DNA from: Bryobacteraceae bacterium
GTDB lineage: Bacteria; Acidobacteriota; Terriglobia; Bryobacterales; Bryobacteraceae
Direction of reading: 5' to 3'
Assembly (NCBI GenBank): GCA_025350445.1
Contig: JANXXV010000251.1
Location: forward strand, 1-5,218
DNA length: 5,218 nt
The notes beneath the pieces were generated by a model. It did no database searches, was not told where the DNA came from, and saw only the letters and a list, made by a program, of their open reading frames with translations. The position numbers and the translations under genes were made by a program. Shown here piece after piece: positions 1 through 5,218 of the stretch (positions are counted from its first letter, which is position 1; each line of letters begins with the position of its first letter).

Positions 1-132
1 CGCGCATAACTTGATCCCCGGCGCTACCTTGTGCACTTCCGCTGTCGCGTTGCCGGCGAAGACTGCCGCGCCAACCGCGCCCATCGCCCAGCGCGCAAAT
101 TCTCTTCGGTCCATCTCATTCCTGTTGTTCAT
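1..132 (-). CDS. Tat-signal protein, N-terminal fragment; possibly TIM-barrel sugar isomerase/mannonate dehydratase-like
   Basis: Only the first 44 residues lie in the window; the gene runs off the left edge. Visible directly: a charged n-region, a twin-arginine motif DRREFAR (residues 8-14), a hydrophobic stretch WAMGAVGAAVFAG (15-27), and a likely signal peptidase site after ATA (29-31). The mature part begins EVHKVAPGIKLCA. The protein is therefore probably exported folded by the Tat pathway. The words 'APGIKLCA' just after a Tat signal recall sugar-phosphate isomerase/mannonate dehydratase-like TIM-barrel proteins that are common in Acidobacteriota; this is recollection from a short stretch and is weak. 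The start at 132 is chosen because AGGGAGA lies 5 bases upstream. An internal ATG at 112-114 (MDRREF) is the alternative and would still leave a complete Tat signal. The gene is divergent from the oxidase operon and shows no obvious functional link to it. Confidence 0.7.
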   Translation of the reverse strand, partial: MNNRNEMDRREFARWAMGAVGAAVFAGNATAEVHKVAPGIKLCA

Positions 133-137
133 CGGAT

Positions 138-144
138 TCTCCCT
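138..144 (-). promoter_or_regulatory. Shine-Dalgarno site of the Tat-signal protein
   Basis: On the minus strand this reads AGGGAGA, followed by ATCCG and then ATG at 132-130. The strength and 5-base spacing favour the start at 132 over the in-frame ATG 18 bases further in, which has only a weaker AGGAA before it. Confidence 0.55.
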
Positions 145-233
145 GCGGATTCCAATGATATCGCGAGACCGCGGAAAAGCGTGGTGCTGCTGGGTAAAAT
201 CACACACCAGTGCAACTTAACCCAGCGGTAAGG

Positions 234-247
234 ATTCGCGAATTCGC
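234..247. promoter_or_regulatory. overlapping palindromes, possible operator
   Basis: Two perfect 10-base palindromes overlap here: ATTCGCGAAT at 234-243 and GCGAATTCGC at 238-247. The unit ATTCGC occurs twice, 8 bases apart. The site is centrally placed in the divergent intergenic region, about 100 bases from the Tat gene start and about 215 bases from ccoS, where a regulator of either unit could bind. No regulator family is recognised, and short palindromes also arise by chance. Confidence 0.2.
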
Positions 248-307
248 CATTCTCCAATGTTTCCGCTGCTACACTATGGAAGGGCAGTTGCATTTGTACA
301 GGGAACA

Positions 308-460
308 ATGACACGCCTTTCTACCAGCCCGGCAATCCAGACTTCCAGGGAACCCTGCGATTCCCAGTGCGCCGCGTGCGCCAGTGAGTCCAGACACGTG
401 GAATCGAAGGATGCCGGAATCATCGCCACGGAATCGCGTGAGGCCATAATCAGCAGATGA
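308..460 (+). CDS. possible small cysteine-containing protein upstream of ccoS
   Basis: A 50-codon open frame starts at ATG 308 and stops at TGA 458-460, giving an ATGA overlap with the ccoS start at 457, the same junction type as every other gene pair in this operon. AGGGA at 300-304 precedes the start, with rather tight spacing. The product would be hydrophilic and rich in Ser, Ala and Glu. It has one cysteine cluster, PCDSQCAAC (residues 16-24), with C17, C21 and C24, and a His at residue 29. There is no membrane segment or signal peptide. I do not recognise a family. Third-position bases look GC-rich, as in the neighbouring genes. The cysteine cluster and position invite a guess at a metal-binding accessory to oxidase assembly, but this is inference only. 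An in-frame ATG at 257 would make it 67 codons without a clear ribosome site. It could be a chance frame in leader DNA. Confidence 0.35.
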   Translation: MTRLSTSPAIQTSREPCDSQCAACASESRHVESKDAGIIATESREAIISR

Positions 461-642
461 GTACCGCCTACATCCTGATTTGGGGCTGCATGCTGCTGTT
501 CGGTTGTTCGGCCATTTGTGCATTGCTGTGGGCGATTCGCTCCGGGCAGATGACCGGTTCCCAAGATGCGGCCAACAGCATATTCGACAAAGCCGAGCCC
601 ATAGGGAAACCAACCGACACGTTTCCGGGTGTCCGGCGATGA
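457..642 (+). CDS. ccoS: cbb3-type cytochrome oxidase assembly protein CcoS
   Basis: This is a 61-residue single-pass membrane protein. A hydrophobic segment (about residues 5-26, YILIWGCMLLFGCSAICALL) is followed directly by WAIRSGQM (26-33), which matches the CcoS signature W-x-x-R/K-S-G-Q after the membrane helix. The polar tail of about 28 residues is typical of the family, which runs to about 45-65 residues. CcoS is needed to insert heme and CuB into CcoN, so that oxidase is inactive without it. Two cysteines (C11, C17) sit inside the helix. The start overlaps the stop of the small upstream ORF by ATGA, and its own TGA (640-642) overlaps the ccoN ATG in the same way. No good ribosome site lies directly before it, consistent with coupled translation. 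It is unusual for ccoS to lead the operon; in proteobacteria it is normally last, after ccoI. Confidence 0.85.
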   Translation: MSTAYILIWGCMLLFGCSAICALLWAIRSGQMTGSQDAANSIFDKAEPIGKPTDTFPGVRR

Positions 643-2126
643 GTACAGCCGTCACCGAGAACACAGCCACCGTTCCGCCACCCGACCAGATGGGCGGTCG
701 CGCGGATCTGTTGACGCGGGTGCAGATCGACAGATCGTGCCGCCAGACCGTGGTTTGGTATTACGCCAGCGCCGTGGTCTGGCTGTTACTGGGAAGCGTC
801 TTCGCCTTGTTCGCCTCCATCAAGATGCACAACCCGGGGTTCCTGTCCAGCTACGAATGGCTGACGTTCGGCCGTGTGCGTCCAGTGCATTTGAATCTGG
901 TGGCATACGGTTGGTCATCCATGGCCGCCGTGGGCACGTTGCTGTGGCTGCAGGCGAGGCTTTGTAAGGTACGCTTGCCGTTCCGGCGCGTGCTGCCGGT
1001 TACCTGCATTATCTGGAACCTTACGGTTCTTGCCGGGATGATTGCGATTCTGGCCGGTTACAGCCAGGGAATCGAGTGGCTGGAATTTCCACCGCAGGCG
1101 CTGGGCAGCTTCGCGTTCATCTTCGTAATCCTGCTCGCCACCTCATTGAAAATGTTCGCCGGCCGCAAGGTGAAGCATACCTACGTATCACAGTGGTACC
1201 TTTTCGCCGCCGCCATCTGGTTCCCGATTCTGTATTCCATCGCCGTTATTTCCATGCAGTTGCCATCGGTTACCGGCGCCGCGAAAGCAACCATCAACTG
1301 GTGGTTCGGCCACAATACGCTGGGCTTATGGGTGACGCCGGTGGCCATCGCCACCAGCTATTTCATGATTCCGAAAGTGATTGGCAAACCGATTCACAGC
1401 TACCACATCAGCCTGTTAGGCTTCTGGTCTCTGGCGCTGTTTTACAACTGGGCGGGCACGCATCACCTGGTGGGCGGCCCGCTGCCTGCCTGGATCATCA
1501 CCGTGGGAATTGTGGGCAGCATGATGATGCTGATTCCCGTTACAACAGTGGCCATCAACCACCATCTGACGATGATTGGCAGCTTTCACATGCTCAAGAC
1601 CAGCCCCACGTTGCGCTTCGTCGTGTTCGGGTCGATGGTCTACACCGTGGTGAGCGCGCAGGGTAGTTTTGAGGCCTTGCGATCAGTCAGCCGGGTGGCG
1701 CACTTCACGCACTATACCGTGGGCCACGCGCACCTGGGTATGTATGGATTCTTCAGCATGATCATGTTCGGCGCCTACTACTACATTCTGCCGCGCCTGA
1801 CGCGGAATGAATGGAGTTCCGCGCCCCTGATCAAAGTACATTTCTGGACGGCCGCCGGCGGAGTGCTGATCTACTTCGCCGCTCTCACCTGGGCAGGCTG
1901 GTATCAGGGTGAAATGATGAACAACGCGAATATTCCGTTCATCCAAACGGTGGAATACACGAAGCCGTATCTGATTGCACGCAGTGTGGGCGGAACGCTG
2001 ATGTCCATCGCCCATGTTTGCTTCGCCATTCTGGTGTGGCGCATTCTGCGAACCAAACCCGTTAGCCAGTTCAGCGGGCCAACTCTTTTGGCTAATCCGG
2101 CATCAGGGGCGGGTCCGGCATCATGA
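639..2126 (+). CDS. ccoN: cbb3-type cytochrome c oxidase subunit I (catalytic subunit CcoN)
   Basis: This 495-residue polytopic membrane protein is the oxygen-reducing, proton-pumping subunit. Metal ligands are visible: H84 (RPVHLN) and H365 for low-spin heme b; H363 (VGHAH) for high-spin heme b3; and H225 (WFGHN), H275 and H276 (AGTHH) for CuB. Y269, six residues before the His pair, is in the position of the cross-linked active-site tyrosine of C-family oxidases. Spacings from H225 to H363 equal those I recall for Pseudomonas stutzeri CcoN (H207, Y251, H257/258, H345), a constant offset of 18. Y335 matches the K-channel tyrosine there. Q341 stands where CcoN normally has a conserved Glu (E323, FEG motif); here the text is AQG. 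The ATG at 639 is chosen because it forms an ATGA overlap with the ccoS stop and leaves a normal N-terminus. The frame is open upstream to 480, but that stretch is the ccoS shadow. A fully conserved ligand set argues for an oxidase rather than a nitric oxide reductase. Confidence 0.97.
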   Translation: MSTAVTENTATVPPPDQMGGRADLLTRVQIDRSCRQTVVWYYASAVVWLLLGSVFALFASIKMHNPGFLSSYEWLTFGRVRPVHLNLVAYGWSSMAAVGTLLWLQARLCKVRLPFRRVLPVTCIIWNLTVLAGMIAILAGYSQGIEWLEFPPQALGSFAFIFVILLATSLKMFAGRKVKHTYVSQWYLFAAAIWFPILYSIAVISMQLPSVTGAAKATINWWFGHNTLGLWVTPVAIATSYFMIPKVIGKPIHSYHISLLGFWSLALFYNWAGTHHLVGGPLPAWIITVGIVGSMMMLIPVTTVAINHHLTMIGSFHMLKTSPTLRFVVFGSMVYTVVSAQGSFEALRSVSRVAHFTHYTVGHAHLGMYGFFSMIMFGAYYYILPRLTRNEWSSAPLIKVHFWTAAGGVLIYFAALTWAGWYQGEMMNNANIPFIQTVEYTKPYLIARSVGGTLMSIAHVCFAILVWRILRTKPVSQFSGPTLLANPASGAGPAS

Positions 2127-2728
2127 ATCAACGCCTGACGTTCTATCTAGGCGTTCTCGCCTCGATCCTGGCATCGGCCATCGGCCTGGTGGCGATTCCG
2201 AATTGGCAGTTCCGTGATCTTAAACCTTTTATGGACGAGCAGGGTTATGAACATCCCATCGCTCCGTTCGGCGCGCGCAGCATTGGCCGTCGCGTCTATA
2301 CGGACCTTGGCTGTCTCTATTGCCACAGTCAACAAGTGCGCGCCGCGAACTTTGGCGCCGACATCGACCGTGGCTGGGGCACCCGGCGCAGTGTGGCGCG
2401 CGACTACATTTTCGACGATCCGCCTTTGATGGGCACCATGCGCACCGGACCGGATCTGGCCAACATCGGCGCCCGGCAGCCAAGCAGGCAATGGCACGCG
2501 CTGCACTTGTATAATCCGCGTATTACTTCGCCGGGCTCCATCATGCCTTCGCACGGGTTCCTCTTCCGGAAAAAAGAGGTGACCGGTATTCCCCCGGCGG
2601 AGGCTGTTCTGTTGCCGGCGAAAGCGGGCGAAGCATCTGCGTACATCATCCCGACCGAGCGCGGCGAGGCGCTGATCGAGTACCTCAAGAGCCTCAATCA
2701 CAACTATGAGCTGCCGGAGGCGAAGTGA
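2123..2728 (+). CDS. ccoO: cbb3-type oxidase subunit II, monoheme cytochrome c (CcoO)
   Basis: The 201-residue product is of normal CcoO length. One N-terminal membrane anchor (about residues 6-26) holds a periplasmic cytochrome c domain with a single heme site, CLYCH (C64, C67, H68). The sixth ligand is very likely M141 in the SIMPSH motif. The stretches DLGCLYCHSQQVR, RDYIFDDPP and RTGPDLANIG (108-117) are typical of the CcoO/FixO family. The heme passes electrons from CcoP or soluble donors to heme b of CcoN. The ATG at 2123 overlaps the ccoN stop (ATGA), and the gene ends in a GTGA overlap with the next one. The C-terminal segment TERGEALIEYLKSLNHNYELPE follows the family pattern in which a helix packs on the heme domain. 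A loop before it (about 150-180) was not examined for unusual insertions. Confidence 0.97.
   Translation: MNQRLTFYLGVLASILASAIGLVAIPNWQFRDLKPFMDEQGYEHPIAPFGARSIGRRVYTDLGCLYCHSQQVRAANFGADIDRGWGTRRSVARDYIFDDPPLMGTMRTGPDLANIGARQPSRQWHALHLYNPRITSPGSIMPSHGFLFRKKEVTGIPPAEAVLLPAKAGEASAYIIPTERGEALIEYLKSLNHNYELPEAK
2716..2720 (+). promoter_or_regulatory. Shine-Dalgarno site supporting the GTG start of ccoP
   Basis: GGAGG lies 4 bases before the GTG at 2725-2727, inside the end of ccoO. It is the strongest ribosome site within the operon. It supports the GTG start and the GTGA overlap over later in-frame ATG codons such as that at residue 29. Confidence 0.6.
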
Positions 2729-3417
2729 ACCCTAATCCGCCACTCCACGATCCAAGAGAGCAGGAAGAGCGGCAACAGGAAGACGTACTGCCTCTACACA
2801 AAGCGGTAATGCGCGAAATGGACGACCCGCGCGACGGATTCGCCCCCACACCGGTATGGCTGCTATTCCTGTGTTTCAGTCTGGTGGGCTGGGGAGGCAG
2901 CTATCTCGGTTCGCACAATGGCGGCTGGCGTTCCGATATGTATGATGACGATCCTACGGCGCTCGGGCGTCCTGTGGAAAAATCCGCCGCCTTCGATCCA
3001 ATGAAGGTAGGCGCGCGCACATTCAACTACTGCACACAGTGCCATCAGGCGAACGCGCAGGGAATCGCCGGAACCTATCCTCCCCTTGCCGGTTCTGAAT
3101 GGGTGCTGGGACGGAAAGAGATCATGGTGCGGATTCTGCTGCACGGCATCGACGGCCCGTTCGCGGTAAACGGAAACACATACTCCGGCCAGATGCCCAC
3201 CTGGTCGCAACTATCCGATGAACAGATCGCCGGCGTAGTGACGTATGTTCGCGGCTCCTTTGGCAATACTGCTTCCGCGGTGGATCCGGCAATGGTGGCG
3301 GCCATCCGCAAGGAAACCTCGTCGCGCACACAGAGTTGGCGCGAAGCGGAACTGAAGCAGGAATTAGCCGCTTTGCCGCCTGAAACCGAAGCGCCCCCGG
3401 CCGCGGCCAAACCATGA
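2725..3417 (+). CDS. ccoP: short monoheme CcoP-like subunit III of the cbb3 oxidase
   Basis: The 230-residue product starts at GTG. A charged cytoplasmic N-terminus (1-41) is followed by one membrane helix (about 42-62, VWLLFLCFSLVGWGGSYL). After that comes a single cytochrome c domain with NYCTQCH (C103, C106, H107) and probable axial ligand M157 in YSGQMPTW, ending in the helix LSDEQIAGVVTYVRGSFG typical of CcoP C-terminal domains. The tail (about 184-230) is charged, then rich in Ala and Pro. Standard CcoP is about 290-310 residues with two CxxCH sites; this one has only one, so one heme domain is missing. Its place after ccoO and the fold support the CcoP role: receiving electrons from a soluble cytochrome c and passing them to CcoO. 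A generic membrane-bound cytochrome c is the alternative. Overlaps join it to both neighbours: GTGA upstream and ATGA downstream. Confidence 0.85.
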   Translation: MNPNPPLHDPREQEERQQEDVLPLHKAVMREMDDPRDGFAPTPVWLLFLCFSLVGWGGSYLGSHNGGWRSDMYDDDPTALGRPVEKSAAFDPMKVGARTFNYCTQCHQANAQGIAGTYPPLAGSEWVLGRKEIMVRILLHGIDGPFAVNGNTYSGQMPTWSQLSDEQIAGVVTYVRGSFGNTASAVDPAMVAAIRKETSSRTQSWREAELKQELAALPPETEAPPAAAKP

Positions 3418-5218
3418 CTCCGGCGGCGGACAGGCCGTTCGCATGCGCGTGCTCCGGCACGCAGGGGCTAACCAGTTGGTGGCGTATCTTGACCGGCGCT
3501 TTTCTAGCCGTCAACAGCATGACGCTCACGCTGGCGGTGAATACCTCCGAGGTCACTTTAGAGGAGCGGCGGATACTGCAATTCGCCGTCCTGGGCGCCA
3601 CCGGAATCGTGACCGCCTTGCTGGGCTGGCCGTTGCTAACCGCCGCGCTGGAGGCGATCAGGCAGCACCGCGTCACTGTTGAAGCCTTGTTCATTCTCAG
3701 CTTTCTGGGTGCAACCGCCGCCTCGCTCACCTCGATGATCCTGGGGCATGGACCGATTTTCTGGGAGGTTGCCAGCATCCTGCTGGTGGTTTATTCGGCA
3801 GGCCGCTCCATTGCCAACTACGGCGAAAAGCGGGTGCTGGAATCGCTGTCCGCGTGGAACCCGGAGGAAACACGGTGCGAACGGCTGACCGCGAGTGGTT
3901 CGTCTGAAACCATTACGGCGTCCGGCGTCCACATCGCGGATGTTGTGCGCATACACCCCGGAAGCGCAATCCCGGTGGACGGCATGGTGATCCGCGGCGC
4001 CGCTCTGGTACGGGAAGCGGAGATGACCGGCGAGGCCTTCGCCGCGGTCCGGACGATCGGCGATCACGTGCTCGCCGGAACCTACGTGCTGGATTCAACG
4101 CTCGACGTTGAGGCAACGTGCTCCGGCGCGACGCGCCAGATCGACCGCATCGCCGCCGCTCTCGAAAGCGTGAACGCCCGGCCCGCGCCGGCGCAAGTGG
4201 CCGCCGATCGCATTATGCTTTGGTTTGTGCCGGTCTTGTTGACCATCTCCGCGGCGTCGGGTGTCTTCTGGTATATCCGGGCGGGAATTACGGCTGCTAT
4301 CTTCAATTCCATGGCGGTCCTTCTTGTCGCCTGTCCATGCGCGCTCGGATTTGCCACTCCCATCTCGGTATGGGCCGGTATGCGCAGGCTCCGCGATCTT
4401 GGGCTAGTCGCTAAAAATGGCGCGAGCGTGGAAAAGCTAGCCGGTATCGATACGGTCGTCTTCGATAAGACCGGAACCCTGACCGTCGCCGGTGAGTATG
4501 AGCCGGATTTGACGCTGCTCCATACCAGTCCGGTTTCGACCGACGTGCTTTGCAGCCTGGTACGAGCTTCGGAAGGCGTTGTGCAGCACCCTATCGCCTT
4601 GGCCCTACTGAACCTGGCGCAGGCGGATTCAGCCTGGCAAACCGAACGGGTGGACCTGATGCCGGGTATCGGAATCCGGACCTCGGTTCGGAATCTGGAA
4701 TCTGATATCAGCTGGGATGTGCGGATCGAAATGGCTAACGCGTTTTTCCCGGACCATGCGGAGCGGCGCCACCGGATCGCGGTGCTGGTGAACGGCATTC
4801 CGTCGGGGATCATCCGGCTGGATGAGAAACCTGCGCCCGCGAGGAATGCCGCGATCCGGCGCCTGGAGAAAGCGGGCATTCACTGTGTCTTGATGACTGG
4901 TGATTCCGAAGAGCGTGCCTTATCGATTCCCATCAAGGAACAACTGGCAAGACTCACTCCGGATGATAAGTTGGCGCGATGCCGCGAACTGGTGGGCGCA
5001 GGCAGAAAGGTGGCCTTCGTTGGCGATGGGCTGAACGATGCGGCGGCCATGAGCGTCTGCCCTGTGAGCATTGCGGTAAACGGCGGGTCGGCACTTACAC
5101 TGCAGGTTGCCGATTTCATCTGGACGCGCGCGGACCTGACCGCGCTGCCGGAGGCGATAGAGATCTGCCGCCGGAATGTCCGCTCGATGCGGGGCACCAT
5201 CTGGATCGCGCTGGGCTA
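3414..5218 (+). CDS. ccoI: copper-type P1B ATPase (CcoI/FixI-like), C-terminus outside the window
   Basis: The frame is open for 601 codons to the window edge. Visible motifs in order: four N-terminal membrane helices (about 24-44, 54-80, 88-111, 114-130); actuator loop with IPVDG (186-190) and TGE (205-207); helices at about 267-288 and 294-318 with the CPC copper site (C307-C309); phosphorylation site DKTGTLT (D351); HP (392-393) and GIG (418-420) of the nucleotide-binding domain; TGD (495-497); and GDGLND (537-542). The last pair of helices is just starting at the edge. CPC indicates Cu+ (or Ag+) transport, and the context indicates copper delivery for CuB assembly in the oxidase. There is no N-terminal HMA metal-binding domain: only about 23 residues, with one CAC motif (11-13), precede the first helix. 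An in-frame TGA at 3381-3383 excludes a longer start upstream. The ATG at 3414 forms an ATGA overlap with the ccoP stop. A general copper exporter (CopA) is less likely given the location. Confidence 0.92.
   Translation, partial: MTPAADRPFACACSGTQGLTSWWRILTGAFLAVNSMTLTLAVNTSEVTLEERRILQFAVLGATGIVTALLGWPLLTAALEAIRQHRVTVEALFILSFLGATAASLTSMILGHGPIFWEVASILLVVYSAGRSIANYGEKRVLESLSAWNPEETRCERLTASGSSETITASGVHIADVVRIHPGSAIPVDGMVIRGAALVREAEMTGEAFAAVRTIGDHVLAGTYVLDSTLDVEATCSGATRQIDRIAAALESVNARPAPAQVAADRIMLWFVPVLLTISAASGVFWYIRAGITAAIFNSMAVLLVACPCALGFATPISVWAGMRRLRDLGLVAKNGASVEKLAGIDTVVFDKTGTLTVAGEYEPDLTLLHTSPVSTDVLCSLVRASEGVVQHPIALALLNLAQADSAWQTERVDLMPGIGIRTSVRNLESDISWDVRIEMANAFFPDHAERRHRIAVLVNGIPSGIIRLDEKPAPARNAAIRRLEKAGIHCVLMTGDSEERALSIPIKEQLARLTPDDKLARCRELVGAGRKVAFVGDGLNDAAAMSVCPVSIAVNGGSALTLQVADFIWTRADLTALPEAIEICRRNVRSMRGTIWIALG

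Larger units (their letters stand above)
133..456. other. divergent intergenic region between the Tat protein gene and ccoS
   Basis: About 324 bases separate the two divergent start codons, so the promoters of both transcription units should lie here. I see no convincing -35/-10 pair; TACACT at 270-275 could be a -10 for the + strand but has no good -35 partner. I looked for an FNR/Anr-type box (TTGAT-N4-ATCAA), the usual oxygen-responsive site upstream of cbb3 operons, and found none. No tRNA, other structural RNA, insertion sequence or terminator is apparent. The two things that stand out are overlapping palindromes at 234-247 and a short open frame at 308-460; both are listed separately. 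Confidence 0.6.

Noticed and set aside
133..307. FNR/Anr box or other oxygen-responsive operator
   Set aside because: No sequence close to TTGAT-N4-ATCAA was found on either strand in this stretch.
276..311. 11-codon leader peptide ending in ATGA overlap with the frame at 308
   Set aside because: No ribosome binding site and no regulatory signature such as repeated codons or a following terminator hairpin; a chance frame is likelier.
480..638. N-terminal extension of the ccoN frame by 53 codons
   Set aside because: It is out-of-frame reading of ccoS, has no membrane or family features, and the ATG at 639 gives the ATGA overlap and a normal CcoN N-terminus.
1076..1666. 196-codon frame inside ccoN on the same strand
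   Set aside because: It is a His/Gln/Arg-rich shifted reading of ccoN; the ccoN frame carries all heme and CuB ligands.
639..2126. Nitric oxide reductase (NorB-like) identity for the catalytic subunit, prompted by the Glu-to-Gln change and the HAHLGMYG text
   Set aside because: The CuB histidines, the active-site tyrosine position (Y269) and the adjacent ccoO, ccoP, ccoS and ccoI genes all fit a cbb3 oxidase.
3122..3778. 218-codon open frame on the minus strand spanning the ccoP/ccoI junction
   Set aside because: It is antisense to two genes with clear family motifs, has low-complexity composition, and lacks any recognisable domain.
4082..4879. 265-codon open frame on the minus strand
   Set aside because: It lies wholly opposite the nucleotide-binding and phosphorylation domains of the ATPase, is Arg/Ser-rich without a recognisable motif, and is a shadow of a well-supported gene.

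Overview
The window holds most of an operon for a cbb3-type (C-family) heme-copper oxidase, the high-affinity terminal oxidase of microaerobic respiration, on the + strand. Facing it on the - strand is the start of an unrelated secreted-protein gene. The DNA is moderately GC-rich, tightly packed and uses Shine-Dalgarno sites, so it is bacterial. The oxidase subunits differ from textbook proteobacterial ones: a short monoheme CcoP, a Gln where CcoN normally has a Glu, and a CcoI without an N-terminal metal-binding domain. Together with the Tat-signalled 'APGIKLC' protein, this suggests a soil or sediment phylum such as Acidobacteriota (Bryobacter/Solibacter type) or a neighbour. That placement is inference from impression, not from a search.

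Layout. 1-132 (-): first 44 codons of a protein with a twin-arginine signal, possibly a TIM-barrel sugar isomerase or mannonate dehydratase relative. 133-456: divergent intergenic region that should carry the promoters of both units. It contains overlapping palindromes at 234-247 and, at 308-460, a possible 50-codon cysteine-containing ORF that runs into the operon. 457-642: ccoS. 639-2126: ccoN. 2123-2728: ccoO. 2725-3417: ccoP-like monoheme cytochrome c. 3414-5218: ccoI-type copper P1B-ATPase, cut by the window end; no stop codon is reached.

The genes work together as follows. CcoN is the catalytic subunit (heme b, heme b3, CuB). CcoO and CcoP are membrane-anchored cytochromes c that feed it electrons. 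CcoI is expected to move copper across the membrane for CuB assembly, and CcoS is needed to insert the cofactors. Every junction from the small ORF to ccoI is a 4-base start/stop overlap (ATGA or GTGA), so the genes are very probably co-transcribed and translationally coupled. ccoQ, ccoG and ccoH are absent from their usual places; ccoG or ccoH could lie downstream of the window.

The window is not a wholly new system. It is a variant cbb3 operon, and its interest lies in the departures from the standard proteins and in the small upstream ORF.
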